7,114 nt of DNA. It comes from Erwinia sp. (GTDB lineage Bacteria; Pseudomonadota; Gammaproteobacteria; Enterobacterales; Enterobacteriaceae). Below the pieces are notes generated by a model. It was given only the letters and a program-made list of their open reading frames with translations. It ran no database searches and was not told the DNA's origin. The DNA lies in assembly GCA_003512805.1 (NCBI GenBank), contig DOOK01000277.1, positions 1 through 7,114 of the forward strand, written 5' to 3'. The position numbers were made by a program, and so were the translations under genes. How positions within the stretch are numbered: position 1 is the stretch's first letter; each line of letters opens with the position of its first letter. This document shows, in pieces, positions 1 through 6,641 of this stretch.

Positions 1-876
1 CACTGGTGCCTGGCTTATGTAGAGATGCTGGCGCGTGATGAAAGCCGCCTGCAGGATACACTGAAACGTCTGGACGTCAGCCCACTGGGCTGCGGCGCGC
101 TGGCCGGCACGGCTTACGAGATTGACCGCGAGCAGTTGGCCAGCTGGCTGGGCTTTGCTTGTGCCACGCGCAACAGCCTGGACACCGTTTCCGACCGCGA
201 CCACGTGCTGGAACTGCTCTCCGACGCCTCTATCGGCATGGTGCATCTTTCGCGCTTTGCTGAAGATCTGATTTTCTTCAATACCGGCGAATCTGGCTTT
301 GTAGAGCTGTCCGATAAGGTCACTTCTGGCTCTTCACTGATGCCGCAGAAGAAAAATCCCGATGCGCTGGAGTTGATCCGCGGCAAGTGTGGCCGTGTCC
401 AAGGCGCGCTGACCGGCATGATGATGACGCTGAAAGGCCTGCCGTTGGCCTACAACAAAGATATGCAGGAAGACAAAGAAGGGCTGTTCGATGCGCTGGA
501 TACCTGGTCAGACTGTCTGCATATGGCGGCGCTGGTGCTGGACGGCATCCAGGTGAAGCGTCCGCGCTGCCAGGAAGCGGCAGAGCAGGGCTATGCCAAC
601 GCGACCGAACTGGCTGATTATCTGGTGGTTAAAGGCGTCCCGTTCCGCGAAGCACACCATATCGTAGGCGAAGTGGTGGTAGCGGCCATCGGCAAAGGTG
701 TGGCGCTGGAAGCGCTGAAGCTGGAGGAGTTACAGCAGTATAGTGAGGCGATTGGTGCGGATGTTTATCCCGTTCTGTCGTTACAGTCCTGTCTGGACAA
801 GCGCAACGCGAAGGGAGGCGTGTCTCCCCATCAGGTGTCGCTGGCTATTACTGACGCGAAAAACCGGCTGGCGTAA
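1..876 (+). CDS. argH: Argininosuccinate lyase, C-terminal part (5' end outside window)
   Basis: Last enzyme of arginine synthesis: it cleaves argininosuccinate to arginine and fumarate in the cytoplasm as a homotetramer. The frame is open from the first base (HWCLAYVEM...), so the gene enters from the left; 291 codons precede the TAA at 874-876. The E. coli enzyme is 457 residues, so roughly the first 166 are missing, including the upstream conserved His-containing region. The fumarase/aspartase superfamily signature [11 protein letters not shown] is intact at 328-360; its serines lie in the catalytic loop. Further conserved stretches are [30 protein letters not shown] [11 protein letters not shown], and the C-terminal [14 protein letters not shown]. 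In E. coli argH ends the argCBH operon and is followed by the oxyS/oxyR region, matching the context here. Codon use looks like that of its neighbours and nothing suggests decay. The identification is very secure; only the start is unseen. Confidence 0.98.
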   Translation, partial: HWCLAYVEMLARDESRLQDTLKRLDVSPLGCGALAGTAYEIDREQLASWLGFACATRNSLDTVSDRDHVLELLSDASIGMVHLSRFAEDLIFFNTGESGFVELSDKVTSGSSLMPQKKNPDALELIRGKCGRVQGALTGMMMTLKGLPLAYNKDMQEDKEGLFDALDTWSDCLHMAALVLDGIQVKRPRCQEAAEQGYANATELADYLVVKGVPFREAHHIVGEVVVAAIGKGVALEALKLEELQQYSEAIGADVYPVLSLQSCLDKRNAKGGVSPHQVSLAITDAKNRLA

Positions 877-879
877 GCC

Positions 880-905
880 AAAAAAAGGCGGGCATCAGGC
901 CCGCC
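880..905 (-). terminator. Rho-independent terminator of the peroxiredoxin gene
   Basis: Perfect 7-bp GC-rich stem GGCGGGC (887-893) / GCCCGCC (899-905) with loop ATCAG. On the minus strand it is followed by seven T (the A tract at 880-886), the classic intrinsic terminator form, so it should end transcripts of the convergent peroxiredoxin gene whose stop is at 977. On the plus strand the stem begins 10 bp after the argH stop but is followed by AACGTAGTTTC, a poor U tract, so it is at best a weak argH terminator. Confidence 0.75.
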
Positions 906-943
906 AACGTAGTTTCGACTTATCTTATTAATTTTAGGCACAT

Positions 944-971
944 AAGAGGGCGGGCAGTGGCTCGCCTTCTT
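944..971. terminator. Second hairpin in the argH/peroxiredoxin convergent region
   Basis: Imperfect 12-bp stem: arm 944-955 pairs with 960-971 around loop AGTG, with two G-T pairs. The 3' arm on the plus strand ends in CTTCTT, followed by AATTCT, so it may help stop argH transcripts. On the minus strand it lies 5 bp beyond the peroxiredoxin stop codon, before the stronger hairpin at 880-905. It shares the octamer GGCGGGCA with that hairpin (949-956 and 887-894). Termination function is inferred from position; the U tract is weak on both strands. Confidence 0.45.
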
Positions 972-976
972 AATTC

Positions 977-1708
977 TCAGGCTAAAAAGAACTGTTCCAG
1001 ATCGTCGCTGCCGCCGATGTGGCGTCCACCGATGAAGACCTGAGGAACGGTTGCACGACCGGTGACGGCGCGCAGGCTAACGGTGGTAGCATCCTGACCC
1101 AGCACGATTTCTTCGTACTGAATACCACGATCCAGCAGCATCTGCTTGGCTTTAGCGCAGAACGGGCAGCCCGGTTTGGTAAACAGCGAGACGGACTCCT
1201 GCACCTTAAATTCCGGCGCCAGGTAGCGCAGCATGGTATCGGCATCAGAGACTTCAAACGGGTCGCCCGGCTTGTTTGGTTCAACAAACATTTTCTCTAC
1301 CACGCCGTTGCGAACCAGCATGGAGTAGCGCCATGAGCGTGGACCAAAGCCCAGATCCGCTTTCTCGACCAGCATTTCCATGCCGCGAGTGAAATCGCCG
1401 TTGCCATCCGGGATAAACGTAATGTTGTTAGCATGCTGATCGGCTTTCCACGCGTTCATAACGAAAGTGTCATTGACCGATACGCACAGAATGTTGTCCA
1501 CGCCATGTTTTTTGAAAACGTCTGACAGCTCGTTATAGCGCGGCAGATGGCTGGATGAACAGGTTGGCGTGAATGCGCCTGGCAAAGAGAACACGATGAC
1601 AGTTTTGTCTTTAAACAGCTCGTCAGTCGTGACGTCTACCCAGCTGTCGCCCTGACGTGTGTGGAACGTGACCTGTGGGACTGACTTACCTTCCTGACTT
1701 GCAAACAT
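977..1708 (-). CDS. Hybrid peroxiredoxin-glutaredoxin (PGdx type), glutathione-dependent peroxidase
   Basis: A 243-residue cytoplasmic protein with two fused domains, like the PGdx protein of Haemophilus influenzae. Residues about 8-165 form a PrxV-type peroxiredoxin: the motif PGAFTPTC at 43-50 gives P43, T47 and the peroxidatic C50, and R127 in SWRYS fits the conserved active-site arginine. Residues about 172-243 form a glutaredoxin with redox motif CPFC (C181, C184), the cis-proline loop TVPQVF (220-225) and the glutathione-site GGSDD (232-236). The family reduces H2O2 and alkyl peroxides, with the glutaredoxin domain passing electrons from glutathione, so no separate thioredoxin is needed. 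The ATG is preceded by AGAGG (1715-1719), six bases away. It is transcribed divergently from oxyR, with an OxyR-like operator just upstream, so peroxide induction is expected but unproven. Its end faces argH. E. coli K-12 lacks it and has oxyS at this position. I know no settled gene symbol. Confidence 0.95.
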   Translation of the reverse strand: MFASQEGKSVPQVTFHTRQGDSWVDVTTDELFKDKTVIVFSLPGAFTPTCSSSHLPRYNELSDVFKKHGVDNILCVSVNDTFVMNAWKADQHANNITFIPDGNGDFTRGMEMLVEKADLGFGPRSWRYSMLVRNGVVEKMFVEPNKPGDPFEVSDADTMLRYLAPEFKVQESVSLFTKPGCPFCAKAKQMLLDRGIQYEEIVLGQDATTVSLRAVTGRATVPQVFIGGRHIGGSDDLEQFFLA

Positions 1709-1751
1709 AAACTACCTCTTAATTAGGTGACTCATCTCTCGAACGGGGGAC

Positions 1752-1780
1752 ATTATTACCATCTGCACTTGATAGGGCTA
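1752..1780 (-). promoter_or_regulatory. Predicted promoter of the peroxiredoxin gene
   Basis: Read on the minus strand, AATAAT (1752-1757) is a 5/6 match to the -10 consensus, with a 17-bp spacer to TAGCCC (1775-1780), a poor -35. A weak -35 with an OxyR site directly upstream is the usual arrangement of OxyR-activated promoters. A start near 1745 would give a leader of about 37 nt. This is by-eye prediction only. Confidence 0.45.
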
Positions 1781-1798
1781 ATCGTTGATTGCTATCCT
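1769..1798 (+). promoter_or_regulatory. Predicted oxyR promoter
   Basis: TTGATA (1769-1774, 5/6 match to the -35) and TATCCT (1793-1798, 4/6 match to the -10) are separated by 18 bp. This predicts a start near 1805 and a leader of about 31 nt. The promoter overlaps the OxyR operator, which fits the negative autoregulation known for E. coli oxyR. Confidence 0.5.
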
Positions 1799-1817
1799 AT
1801 CTATCGCCACGAACTAT
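1781..1817 (+). promoter_or_regulatory. OxyR operator between the peroxiredoxin gene and oxyR
   Basis: The tetrameric OxyR motif has four elements (ATAG, CTAT, ATAG, CTAT) at 11-bp steps with conserved inner T and A. Here they are ATCG (1781), CTAT (1792), ATCG (1803) and CTAT (1814), plus T at 1786 and A at 1812. By my count that is 16 of 20 conserved positions. Relative to the predicted starts the site covers about -36 to -72 of the peroxiredoxin promoter (activating position) and the -10 and start of oxyR (repressing position). The match is seen; binding is inferred. Confidence 0.7.
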
Positions 1818-1823
1818 CGTGGC
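1806..1823 (+). other. Hairpin in the oxyR leader, just upstream of the ribosome binding site
   Basis: GCCACGA (1806-1812) and TCGTGGC (1817-1823) form a perfect 7-bp stem with a 4-base loop, ending 2 bases before the GGAGG (1826-1830) of oxyR. With the predicted start near 1805 it would be the extreme 5' end of the message. It overlaps the distal half of the OxyR operator, so its symmetry could reflect DNA binding, RNA folding, or both. Confidence 0.5.
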
Positions 1824-1835
1824 TCGGAGGAAAAG

Positions 1836-2753
1836 ATGAATATTCGCGATCTTGAGTATCTGGTAGCGTTGGCTGAACATCGGCATTTCCGACGGGCAGC
1901 GGATTCCTGCCACGTCAGTCAACCTACGCTCAGCGGGCAGATCCGCAAGCTGGAAGATGAACTGGGCGTTATGCTGTTAGAACGCACCAGCCGTAAAGTC
2001 CTTTTCACTCAGGCTGGCCTGTTGCTGGTCGATCAGGCGCGCACCGTACTGCGCGAGGTCAAGGTACTGAAGGAGATGGCCAGCCAGCAGGGCGAGGCCA
2101 TGTCCGGGCCGCTGCATATCGGCCTGATCCCAACCGTGGGACCTTACCTGCTGCCGCAAATTATCCCGACGCTGCATAAAACGTTTCCCAAGCTGGAGAT
2201 GTATCTGCACGAGGCACAAACGCAGCAGCTGCTGGCCCAGTTGGACAGCGGCAAGCTGGACTGCGCAATCCTGGCTTTAGTGAAAGAGTCAGAAGCCTTT
2301 ATCGAGGTACCGCTATTCGATGAGCCGATGAAGTTGGCGATCTATCAGGATCACCCATGGCACGATCGCGATCGCGTCCCGATGTCGGATTTGGCGGGGG
2401 AGAAGCTACTGATGCTGGAAGACGGCCATTGCCTGCGCGATCAGGCTATGGGCTTCTGCTTCCAGGCCGGGGCGGACGAAGATACGCATTTTCGCGCGAC
2501 CAGTCTGGAAACGCTGCGCAATATGGTGGCGGCAGGCAGCGGCATTACGCTACTGCCCGCGCTGGCCGTGCCGAAAGAGCGTGTACGGGACGGCGTCTGT
2601 TATCTGCCCTGCTATAAGCCGGAACCGCAGCGCACTATCGCGCTGGTTTACCGGCCCGGCTCGCCGCTGCGCGGCCGCTATGAGCAGCTGGCAGAGGCGA
2701 TCCGCACCCATATGCAGGGTTATATGAGCAACACGTTAAAACAGGCGGTTTAG
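1836..2753 (+). CDS. oxyR: OxyR, LysR-family hydrogen peroxide sensor and transcription regulator
   Basis: Cytoplasmic tetrameric regulator that H2O2 activates by forming a C199-C208 disulfide; it then induces catalase, peroxidase, glutaredoxin and related genes. At 305 residues it has the E. coli length. The N-terminal winged helix-turn-helix spans about residues 1-60 ([27 protein letters not shown]), and the effector domain about 90-300. Both redox cysteines fall exactly at 199 (EDGHC) and 208 (MGFC). The ATG at 1836 is chosen because it has GGAGG 5 bases upstream and begins MNIRDLEYL as in E. coli; an in-frame TTG at 1785 would add 17 residues lying in the promoter. Compared with my memory of the E. 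coli protein, C180 is replaced by arginine and an extra cysteine appears at 255, neither part of the redox switch. Its 3' end overlaps convergent sthA by 18 bp. Identification is essentially certain. Confidence 0.98.
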   Translation: MNIRDLEYLVALAEHRHFRRAADSCHVSQPTLSGQIRKLEDELGVMLLERTSRKVLFTQAGLLLVDQARTVLREVKVLKEMASQQGEAMSGPLHIGLIPTVGPYLLPQIIPTLHKTFPKLEMYLHEAQTQQLLAQLDSGKLDCAILALVKESEAFIEVPLFDEPMKLAIYQDHPWHDRDRVPMSDLAGEKLLMLEDGHCLRDQAMGFCFQAGADEDTHFRATSLETLRNMVAAGSGITLLPALAVPKERVRDGVCYLPCYKPEPQRTIALVYRPGSPLRGRYEQLAEAIRTHMQGYMSNTLKQAV

Positions 2754-4136
2754 CCCGTTTAGCGCAGCCACCCGGTAGGCTTCGGCCATGGTGGGATAGT
2801 TAAAGGTGGTATTCACGAAGTATTCGATCGTGTTGCCGCCGTTTTTCTGCTCCATGATGGCCTGGCCGATATGAATGATTTCGGCAGCGCGTTCGCCAAA
2901 GCAGTGGATCCCGAGGATCTCTTTGGTTTCACGGTGAAAAAGGATCTTCAGACTGCCGACATTCATGCCCACAATCTGCGCGCGTGCCAGATGCTTAAAT
3001 TGTGCGCGACCCACTTCGTACGGCACCTTCATAGCCGTCAGCTGCTGCTCCGTTTTACCGACTGAACTGATTTCCGGAATGGTATAGATACCGGTTGGGA
3101 TATCTTCAATCAGGTGTGCGTTCGCTTCGCCTTTCATCAGCGCCTGTGCAGCGATGCGGCCCTGATCGTAAGCGGCGGAAGCCAGGCTCGGATAACCGAT
3201 CACATCGCCAACGGCATAAATATGCGGTTGAGCGGTTTGATACATGCTGTTGACCTTCAGCAGGCCACGTCCGTCTGCTTCCAGCCCGACGTTTTCCAGC
3301 CCCAGCTCGTCGGTGTTCCCGGTACGGCCGTTGGCATACAGCAGACAGTCGGCTTTCACTTTTTTGCCGGACTTCAGGTGCATAATAACGCCATCGCTAA
3401 CGCCTTCGATTTTCTCGAACTCTTCGTTATGGCGGATAACAACGCCGCTGTTCCAGAAGTGATAAGAAAGCGAATCGGAAATCTCCTGATCGAGGAACGC
3501 CAGCAGGTGATCGCGGGTATTAATCAGGTCAACTTTTACGTTCAGACCACGGAAGATCGACGCATATTCACAGCCAATCACGCCCGCACCATAAATAATG
3601 ACGTGGCCAGGTTCATGATGCAGATTGAGAATAGAGTCACTGTCGTAAATGCGCGGATGGGTAAAATCTACGTCTACCGGATGATAAGGACGTGAGCCGC
3701 AGGCGATAACAAATTTTTCCGCAGTCAGTCTTTCCACGCTACCGTCATGCGTAACAATTTCGATAGTGTTGGCATCCACGAAACGGGCATCGCCCTGATA
3801 CAGCTGGCAGCGGTTGCGCTCGTAAAAACCCTGGCGCATGCGCGTTTGCTGGCTGATAACGTTTTCCGTATGGTTCAGGATATCCGCAAAAGATGAGCGC
3901 AAAAGGCGAGTGTGGTCGCTATAAAGCGGATTTTGATTAAATTCAATAATGCGGCTGACGGCGTGGCGTAGCGCTTTTGAGGGGATAGTTCCCCAGTGGG
4001 TACAACCGCCGCCGATATTGTGGTAGCGCTCGATCACGGCAATACGGGCGCCTTGTTTGACCAGGCCCATCGCCGCGCCTTCGCCGCCGGGGCCGGAACC
4101 AATAACAATGGCGTCATAATCATAAGACTGTTGCAT
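2736..4136 (-). CDS. sthA: Soluble (energy-independent) pyridine nucleotide transhydrogenase
   Basis: Flavoprotein that transfers hydride between NADPH and NAD+, in E. coli mainly draining excess NADPH. The 466 residues equal the E. coli length. It belongs to the disulfide oxidoreductase fold: FAD-binding GSGPGG at 13-18, NAD(P)-binding GAGVIG at 183-188, second FAD motif IYAVGDVIG at 306-314, and a C-terminal dimerisation domain (about 350-466, with [15 protein letters not shown]). The region matching the redox disulfide of lipoamide dehydrogenase reads GGGCTHWGT (42-50): only C45 remains and the second cysteine is T50, the hallmark that separates SthA from true disulfide reductases. The ATG at 4136 is chosen by the match to E. 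coli MPHSYDYDA and a TAGGA about 9 bases upstream; an in-frame TTG at 4163 would add nine residues. Its end overlaps oxyR by 18 bp on the opposite strand. It faces away from fabR. Confidence 0.98.
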   Translation of the reverse strand: MQQSYDYDAIVIGSGPGGEGAAMGLVKQGARIAVIERYHNIGGGCTHWGTIPSKALRHAVSRIIEFNQNPLYSDHTRLLRSSFADILNHTENVISQQTRMRQGFYERNRCQLYQGDARFVDANTIEIVTHDGSVERLTAEKFVIACGSRPYHPVDVDFTHPRIYDSDSILNLHHEPGHVIIYGAGVIGCEYASIFRGLNVKVDLINTRDHLLAFLDQEISDSLSYHFWNSGVVIRHNEEFEKIEGVSDGVIMHLKSGKKVKADCLLYANGRTGNTDELGLENVGLEADGRGLLKVNSMYQTAQPHIYAVGDVIGYPSLASAAYDQGRIAAQALMKGEANAHLIEDIPTGIYTIPEISSVGKTEQQLTAMKVPYEVGRAQFKHLARAQIVGMNVGSLKILFHRETKEILGIHCFGERAAEIIHIGQAIMEQKNGGNTIEYFVNTTFNYPTMAEAYRVAALNGLNRLF

Positions 4137-4175
4137 ACCAATACGTCCTATATTCTTATACAAATTTTCAACTTT

Positions 4176-4204
4176 ATTCTAACATCTCGTGAGCGGGTTC
4201 CCAA
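4176..4204 (-). promoter_or_regulatory. Predicted sthA promoter
   Basis: On the minus strand TTGGGA (4199-4204, 4/6) lies 17 bp from TAGAAT (4176-4181, 5/6). A start near 4169 gives a leader of about 33 nt. No operator is evident nearby. Confidence 0.5.
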
Positions 4205-4290
4205 TTTTAACTGTTCGATTTGCCATTTATTGACAAAGTGAAGGGTTAACAGGCGTTCACAAAGTTGATACCGCTGTACGCTGAAAAGTT

Positions 4291-4299
4291 TGATATAGT
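4291..4299 (+). promoter_or_regulatory. Predicted extended -10 promoter of fabR-yijD
   Basis: TGATATAGT is a TGn extension followed by TATAGT (5/6 match to TATAAT), a form that can work without a good -35; the sequence 17 bp upstream (CCGCTG) is poor. The predicted start near 4306 leaves a leader of about 24 nt before the first fabR ATG. The TGA at 4291-4293 also closes the fabR frame, so fabR cannot begin upstream of it. Confidence 0.5.
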
Positions 4300-4329
4300 G
4301 CAAATCTGGCAGTCAAAACAGGCACAAAC

Positions 4330-4980
4330 ATGACAAACATGGGCGTCAGAGCACAGCAAAAAGAACGGACACGGCGGTCGCTGATCGAAGCGGCATTCAG
4401 CCAGCTGAGTGCCGAACGCAGTTTTGCCAGCCTGAGCCTGAGGGAAGTCGCCAGGGAAGCGGGCATCGCCCCGACGTCCTTTTATCGTCATTTTCGCGAC
4501 GTGGATGAGCTTGGGCTGACAATGGTGGATGAGAGCGGCCTGATGCTGCGCCAGCTGATGCGACAGGCGCGCCAGCGTATCGCTAAAGGCGGCAGCGTGA
4601 TCCGCACCTCGGTCTCCACCTTTATGGAGTTCATCGGTAACAACCCCAATGCTTTCCGCCTGCTTTTGCGTGAGCGCTCCGGTACTTCAGCCGCGTTTCG
4701 CGCCGCGGTAGCCCGCGAAATCCAGCACTTTATCGCTGAACTGGCAGACTATCTTGAAATTGAAAATCGTATGCCGCGCAGCTTTACCGAGGCGCAGGCG
4801 GAGGCGATGGTCATTATCGTTTTTAATGCCGGGGCCGAGGCGCTGGATATTGACGTGGCGCAGCGACGCCAGCTGGAAGAGCGGCTGGTATTGCAGCTAC
4901 GTATGATCTCGAAAGGCGCTTACTACTGGTATCGACGCGAACAGGAGCGGCTGGCGGTGTCGTCAGGCTCCCATGATTAG
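4330..4980 (+). CDS. fabR: FabR, TetR-family repressor of unsaturated fatty acid synthesis
   Basis: DNA-binding repressor that in E. coli controls fabB and fabA in response to acyl thioesters, setting membrane unsaturation. The protein has a TetR helix-turn-helix within about residues 15-61, with the recognition segment [22 protein letters not shown], and a helical ligand and dimer domain after it. Residues 60-165 are almost the same as I recall for E. coli FabR, and the length (216, or 213 from the second ATG) matches the 215-residue form. Two in-frame ATGs, at 4330 and 4339, could serve. The second gives MGVRAQQKE, the E. coli start; the first has the better-placed but weak AGG (4320-4322). 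An in-frame TGA at 4291 excludes a longer N-terminus. The C-terminal tail (SSGSHD) differs from E. coli. The gene is followed 9 bp later by yijD, so the two are almost certainly one operon, as in E. coli. Confidence 0.96.
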   Translation: MTNMGVRAQQKERTRRSLIEAAFSQLSAERSFASLSLREVAREAGIAPTSFYRHFRDVDELGLTMVDESGLMLRQLMRQARQRIAKGGSVIRTSVSTFMEFIGNNPNAFRLLLRERSGTSAAFRAAVAREIQHFIAELADYLEIENRMPRSFTEAQAEAMVIIVFNAGAEALDIDVAQRRQLEERLVLQLRMISKGAYYWYRREQERLAVSSGSHD

Positions 4981-4989
4981 GAGAGTGAG

Positions 4990-5343
4990 ATGAGTTTAGC
5001 GACTGGCCGGGATAAGGGCACGCTGCTACTGGCCTTTCTGACCGGACTATCTATTAACGGTTCGTTTTCAGTGCTGTTTAGTTCGATAGTCCCATTTTCT
5101 GTTTTCCCGCTTATCGCCCTGGGCCTTTCCGCCTGGTGTTTGCATCAGCGCTATCTTAACCGCGCAATGCCGGACGGAATGCCTTCCCTCGCCGCTGCGT
5201 TTTTCCTGCTGGGTATTCTGGTTTACAGTGCGATTGTCCGGGCAGAATATCCGGAGCTTGGCTCTAACTTCGTGCAGACTATTTTAATGGTTGCGCTGAT
5301 CTTCTGGATTGGCCTCAAGCTGCGGGCGCGCAGGGGCGGTTAA
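4990..5343 (+). CDS. yijD: YijD, small inner-membrane protein of unknown function (DUF1422)
   Basis: A 117-residue hydrophobic protein with four likely membrane segments at about residues 9-30, 34-52, 65-85 and 93-111, a charged HQRYLNR loop between the second and third, and a basic tail (KLRARRGG). It matches E. coli YijD in length (119) and in blocks such as [34 protein letters not shown] and FWIG. The role is not known; co-transcription with fabR is the only hint, and a link to membrane lipid state would be a guess. The ATG follows AGGAG (4979-4983) by six bases, and that site overlaps the fabR stop codon, suggesting translational coupling. A strong terminator follows. Confidence 0.95.
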   Translation: MSLATGRDKGTLLLAFLTGLSINGSFSVLFSSIVPFSVFPLIALGLSAWCLHQRYLNRAMPDGMPSLAAAFFLLGILVYSAIVRAEYPELGSNFVQTILMVALIFWIGLKLRARRGG

Positions 5344-5369
5344 CGTCCGGCGGTACAGTGAACAGCAAC

Positions 5370-5401
5370 AAAAAGAGCGATGCCGGGCATCGCTCTTTTT
5401 T
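5370..5401. terminator. Bidirectional rho-independent terminator for yijD and trmA
   Basis: Perfect 14-bp stem (5370-5383 / 5387-5400) with loop CGG. The core is GAGCGATGC/GCATCGCTC, flanked by five A on the left and T on the right, so both strands show a GC stem followed by a T run. It ends 2 bp before the trmA stop codon and starts 26 bp after the yijD stop, serving both convergent genes. Confidence 0.93.
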
Positions 5402-5403
5402 AT

Positions 5404-6504
5404 TTAGCGCCGCGTCAGCAGCACGCCGCATTCCATATGATGGGTATAGGGGAACTGGTCAAACAGCGCCAGACGTTCAACATCATGGGTAGCGGAAAGC
5501 GTGGCCAGGTTGTCACACAGCGTCTGCGGATTGCAGGAGATATAAAGGATGCGCGGGTAAGCCTGCACCATTTTTACCGTTTCTTCATCCAGCCCGCTGC
5601 GCGGGGGATCGACAAAAATAGTTTCACACTCGTAGCTGCTGAGATCGATGCCTTCCAGACGGTTAAACTGACGCGTGCCGTTCATCGCCTGAGTAAACTC
5701 TTCTGCGGCCATGCGAATAATCTGCACGTTCTCTATATGGTTAACGGCAATATTATACTGAGCGGAAGCCACAGAAGGTTTGGCAATCTCGGTCGCCAGT
5801 ACGCGCCGGAAATTGCGTGCCAGCGCTAAAGAAAAGTTACCGTTACCGCAGTACAGCTCCAGCAGATCGCCGCTGGCGTCCCTGGTCACGTCAAGCGCCC
5901 ACTCCAGCATCTTAATGTTCATCGCCGCGTTCGGCTGGGTAAAGCTGTTCTCCACCTGACGATAAATAAGCTCTTTTCCGGCTACCGGCAGGCGCTCATC
6001 CACAAAATCCTGATCCAGACAGATTTTCGTTTTGGTTGCGCGACCAATCAGATGCAGATCGAAGCCTTCCGCCCGTAGCTCGTCACGCAGGGCCGTGGCA
6101 GCCTGTTGCCATTCGTCCGTCAACGCACGGTGATAAAGCAGGGAAACGACAATCTGCTTGCTCAGGGTAGAGAGGTAGTCAATCTGGAACAGCTTATGGC
6201 GCAGTACCGGCTTATCGCGAACGGCATCCATCAGGCGAGGCATCAGCTGATTAATCAGTTCGCTGGCTGCCGGAAAACTGTCGACCCGGATACGCTGGCG
6301 CGTCTGCTGGTCAAAAATAATATGATAAAGGTCGTCGCCATCGTGCCAGATCCGAAACTCAGCGCGCATACGATAGTGGCTGACTGGCGAACGAAAGACT
6401 TCAACGTCCTGAGCGGTAAAAGGAACCATCAGCGTTTGCAGACGGCCTACTTTCTCTTCCAGTTGGGCGTCGTAGTGTTCGATCGGCAGCTGTTCGGGAG
6501 TCAT
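5404..6504 (-). CDS. trmA: tRNA (uracil-5-)-methyltransferase, makes T54 in tRNA
   Basis: Uses S-adenosylmethionine to methylate uridine 54 in the T loop of almost all tRNAs (and a tmRNA site in E. coli). The 366 residues equal the E. coli length. The N-terminal part (about 1-200) binds tRNA; the C-terminal Rossmann methyltransferase has SAM motif ELYCGNG (216-222), ATEIAKPSV (237-245), the VDPPRSG motif (298-304), the nucleophile C324 in SCNP (323-326) that attacks C6 of uracil, and the general base E358 in HHMECG. The ATG at 6504 is chosen from the E. coli start MTPE and an AGGA six bases upstream (6511-6514); an in-frame TTG at 6603 would add 33 residues that run through the promoter. Its stop lies against the shared terminator, and it is divergent from btuB. 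Identification is certain. Confidence 0.98.
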   Translation of the reverse strand: MTPEQLPIEHYDAQLEEKVGRLQTLMVPFTAQDVEVFRSPVSHYRMRAEFRIWHDGDDLYHIIFDQQTRQRIRVDSFPAASELINQLMPRLMDAVRDKPVLRHKLFQIDYLSTLSKQIVVSLLYHRALTDEWQQAATALRDELRAEGFDLHLIGRATKTKICLDQDFVDERLPVAGKELIYRQVENSFTQPNAAMNIKMLEWALDVTRDASGDLLELYCGNGNFSLALARNFRRVLATEIAKPSVASAQYNIAVNHIENVQIIRMAAEEFTQAMNGTRQFNRLEGIDLSSYECETIFVDPPRSGLDEETVKMVQAYPRILYISCNPQTLCDNLATLSATHDVERLALFDQFPYTHHMECGVLLTRR

Positions 6505-6514
6505 GGTCTTTCCT

Positions 6515-6536
6515 GGGTTAAGGGCCTTAAAAACCC
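6515..6536 (-). other. Predicted hairpin in the trmA leader
   Basis: GGGTT (6532-6536, minus strand) can pair with AACCC (6515-6519), enclosing a further AAG/CTT stem after a 3-base bulge. The same stretch holds the palindrome TTAAGG-G-CCTTAA (6518-6530). It lies directly upstream of the AGGA ribosome binding site and, with the predicted start near 6534-6536, would form the 5' end of the message. Confidence 0.4.
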
Positions 6537-6540
6537 TGCG

Positions 6541-6568
6541 ATTGTAGGCATCCGTCGCACAATGTCCA
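6541..6568 (-). promoter_or_regulatory. Predicted trmA promoter with GC-rich discriminator
   Basis: On the minus strand TGGACA (6563-6568, 5/6) lies 16 bp from TACAAT (6541-6546, 5/6). The bases between the -10 and the predicted start read CGCAG, a GC-rich discriminator. The E. coli trmA promoter is known to be growth-rate and stringently controlled and to resemble rRNA P1 promoters; this sequence is consistent with that, but control here is inferred. Confidence 0.6.
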
Positions 6569-6588
6569 GCGTTGTCCGGTTCTGGCGG

Positions 6589-6606
6589 CGTTTGGGCGCG
6601 CAAACG
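6589..6606. repeat. Inverted repeat between the trmA and btuB promoters
   Basis: CGTTTG (6589-6594) and CAAACG (6601-6606) are perfect inverted arms around GGCGCG. The repeat lies 20 bp upstream of the trmA -35 and 2 bp upstream of the proposed btuB -35. There is no T run, so a terminator is unlikely. It resembles a dimeric regulator site, but I recognise no specific family and short arms like these can arise by chance. Confidence 0.35.
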
Positions 6607-6608
6607 TC

Positions 6609-6637
6609 TGGATCGCCGTAGGCGTTAAACATAAAAT
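6609..6637 (+). promoter_or_regulatory. Predicted btuB promoter
   Basis: TAAAAT (6632-6637, 5/6 to the -10) lies 17 bp from TGGATC (6609-6614, 3/6 to the -35). A start near 6644 falls at the beginning of the riboswitch P1 helix, as expected for a leader that is almost all regulatory RNA. Confidence 0.5.
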
Positions 6638-6641
6638 GCGC

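Noticed and set aside
1785..1835. A 17-residue N-terminal extension of OxyR from a TTG
   Set aside because: It lies within the promoter and operator, and the ATG at 1836 has an ideal GGAGG and the conserved E. coli start.
1709..1835. An oxyS small RNA gene divergent from oxyR
   Set aside because: The region is too short for the 109-nt RNA plus promoter outside the peroxiredoxin gene, and I see no OxyS 3' stem followed by a T run; only a 12-base resemblance.
3114..3695. A 193-codon open frame on the plus strand
   Set aside because: It is entirely antisense to sthA, whose protein is conserved along its full length. The frame has no ribosome site and its translation resembles nothing I know.
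4230..4235. A perfect TTGACA on the plus strand upstream of fabR
   Set aside because: No -10-like hexamer lies 16-18 bp downstream, so it is unlikely to be a promoter element on its own.
6505..6603. A 33-residue N-terminal extension of TrmA from a TTG
   Set aside because: It covers the predicted promoter and leader, and the ATG at 6504 gives exactly the E. coli length with a good AGGA.
6106..6621. A 171-codon open frame on the plus strand
   Set aside because: It is antisense to trmA and runs on through the trmA promoter. No start signal and no recognisable protein.
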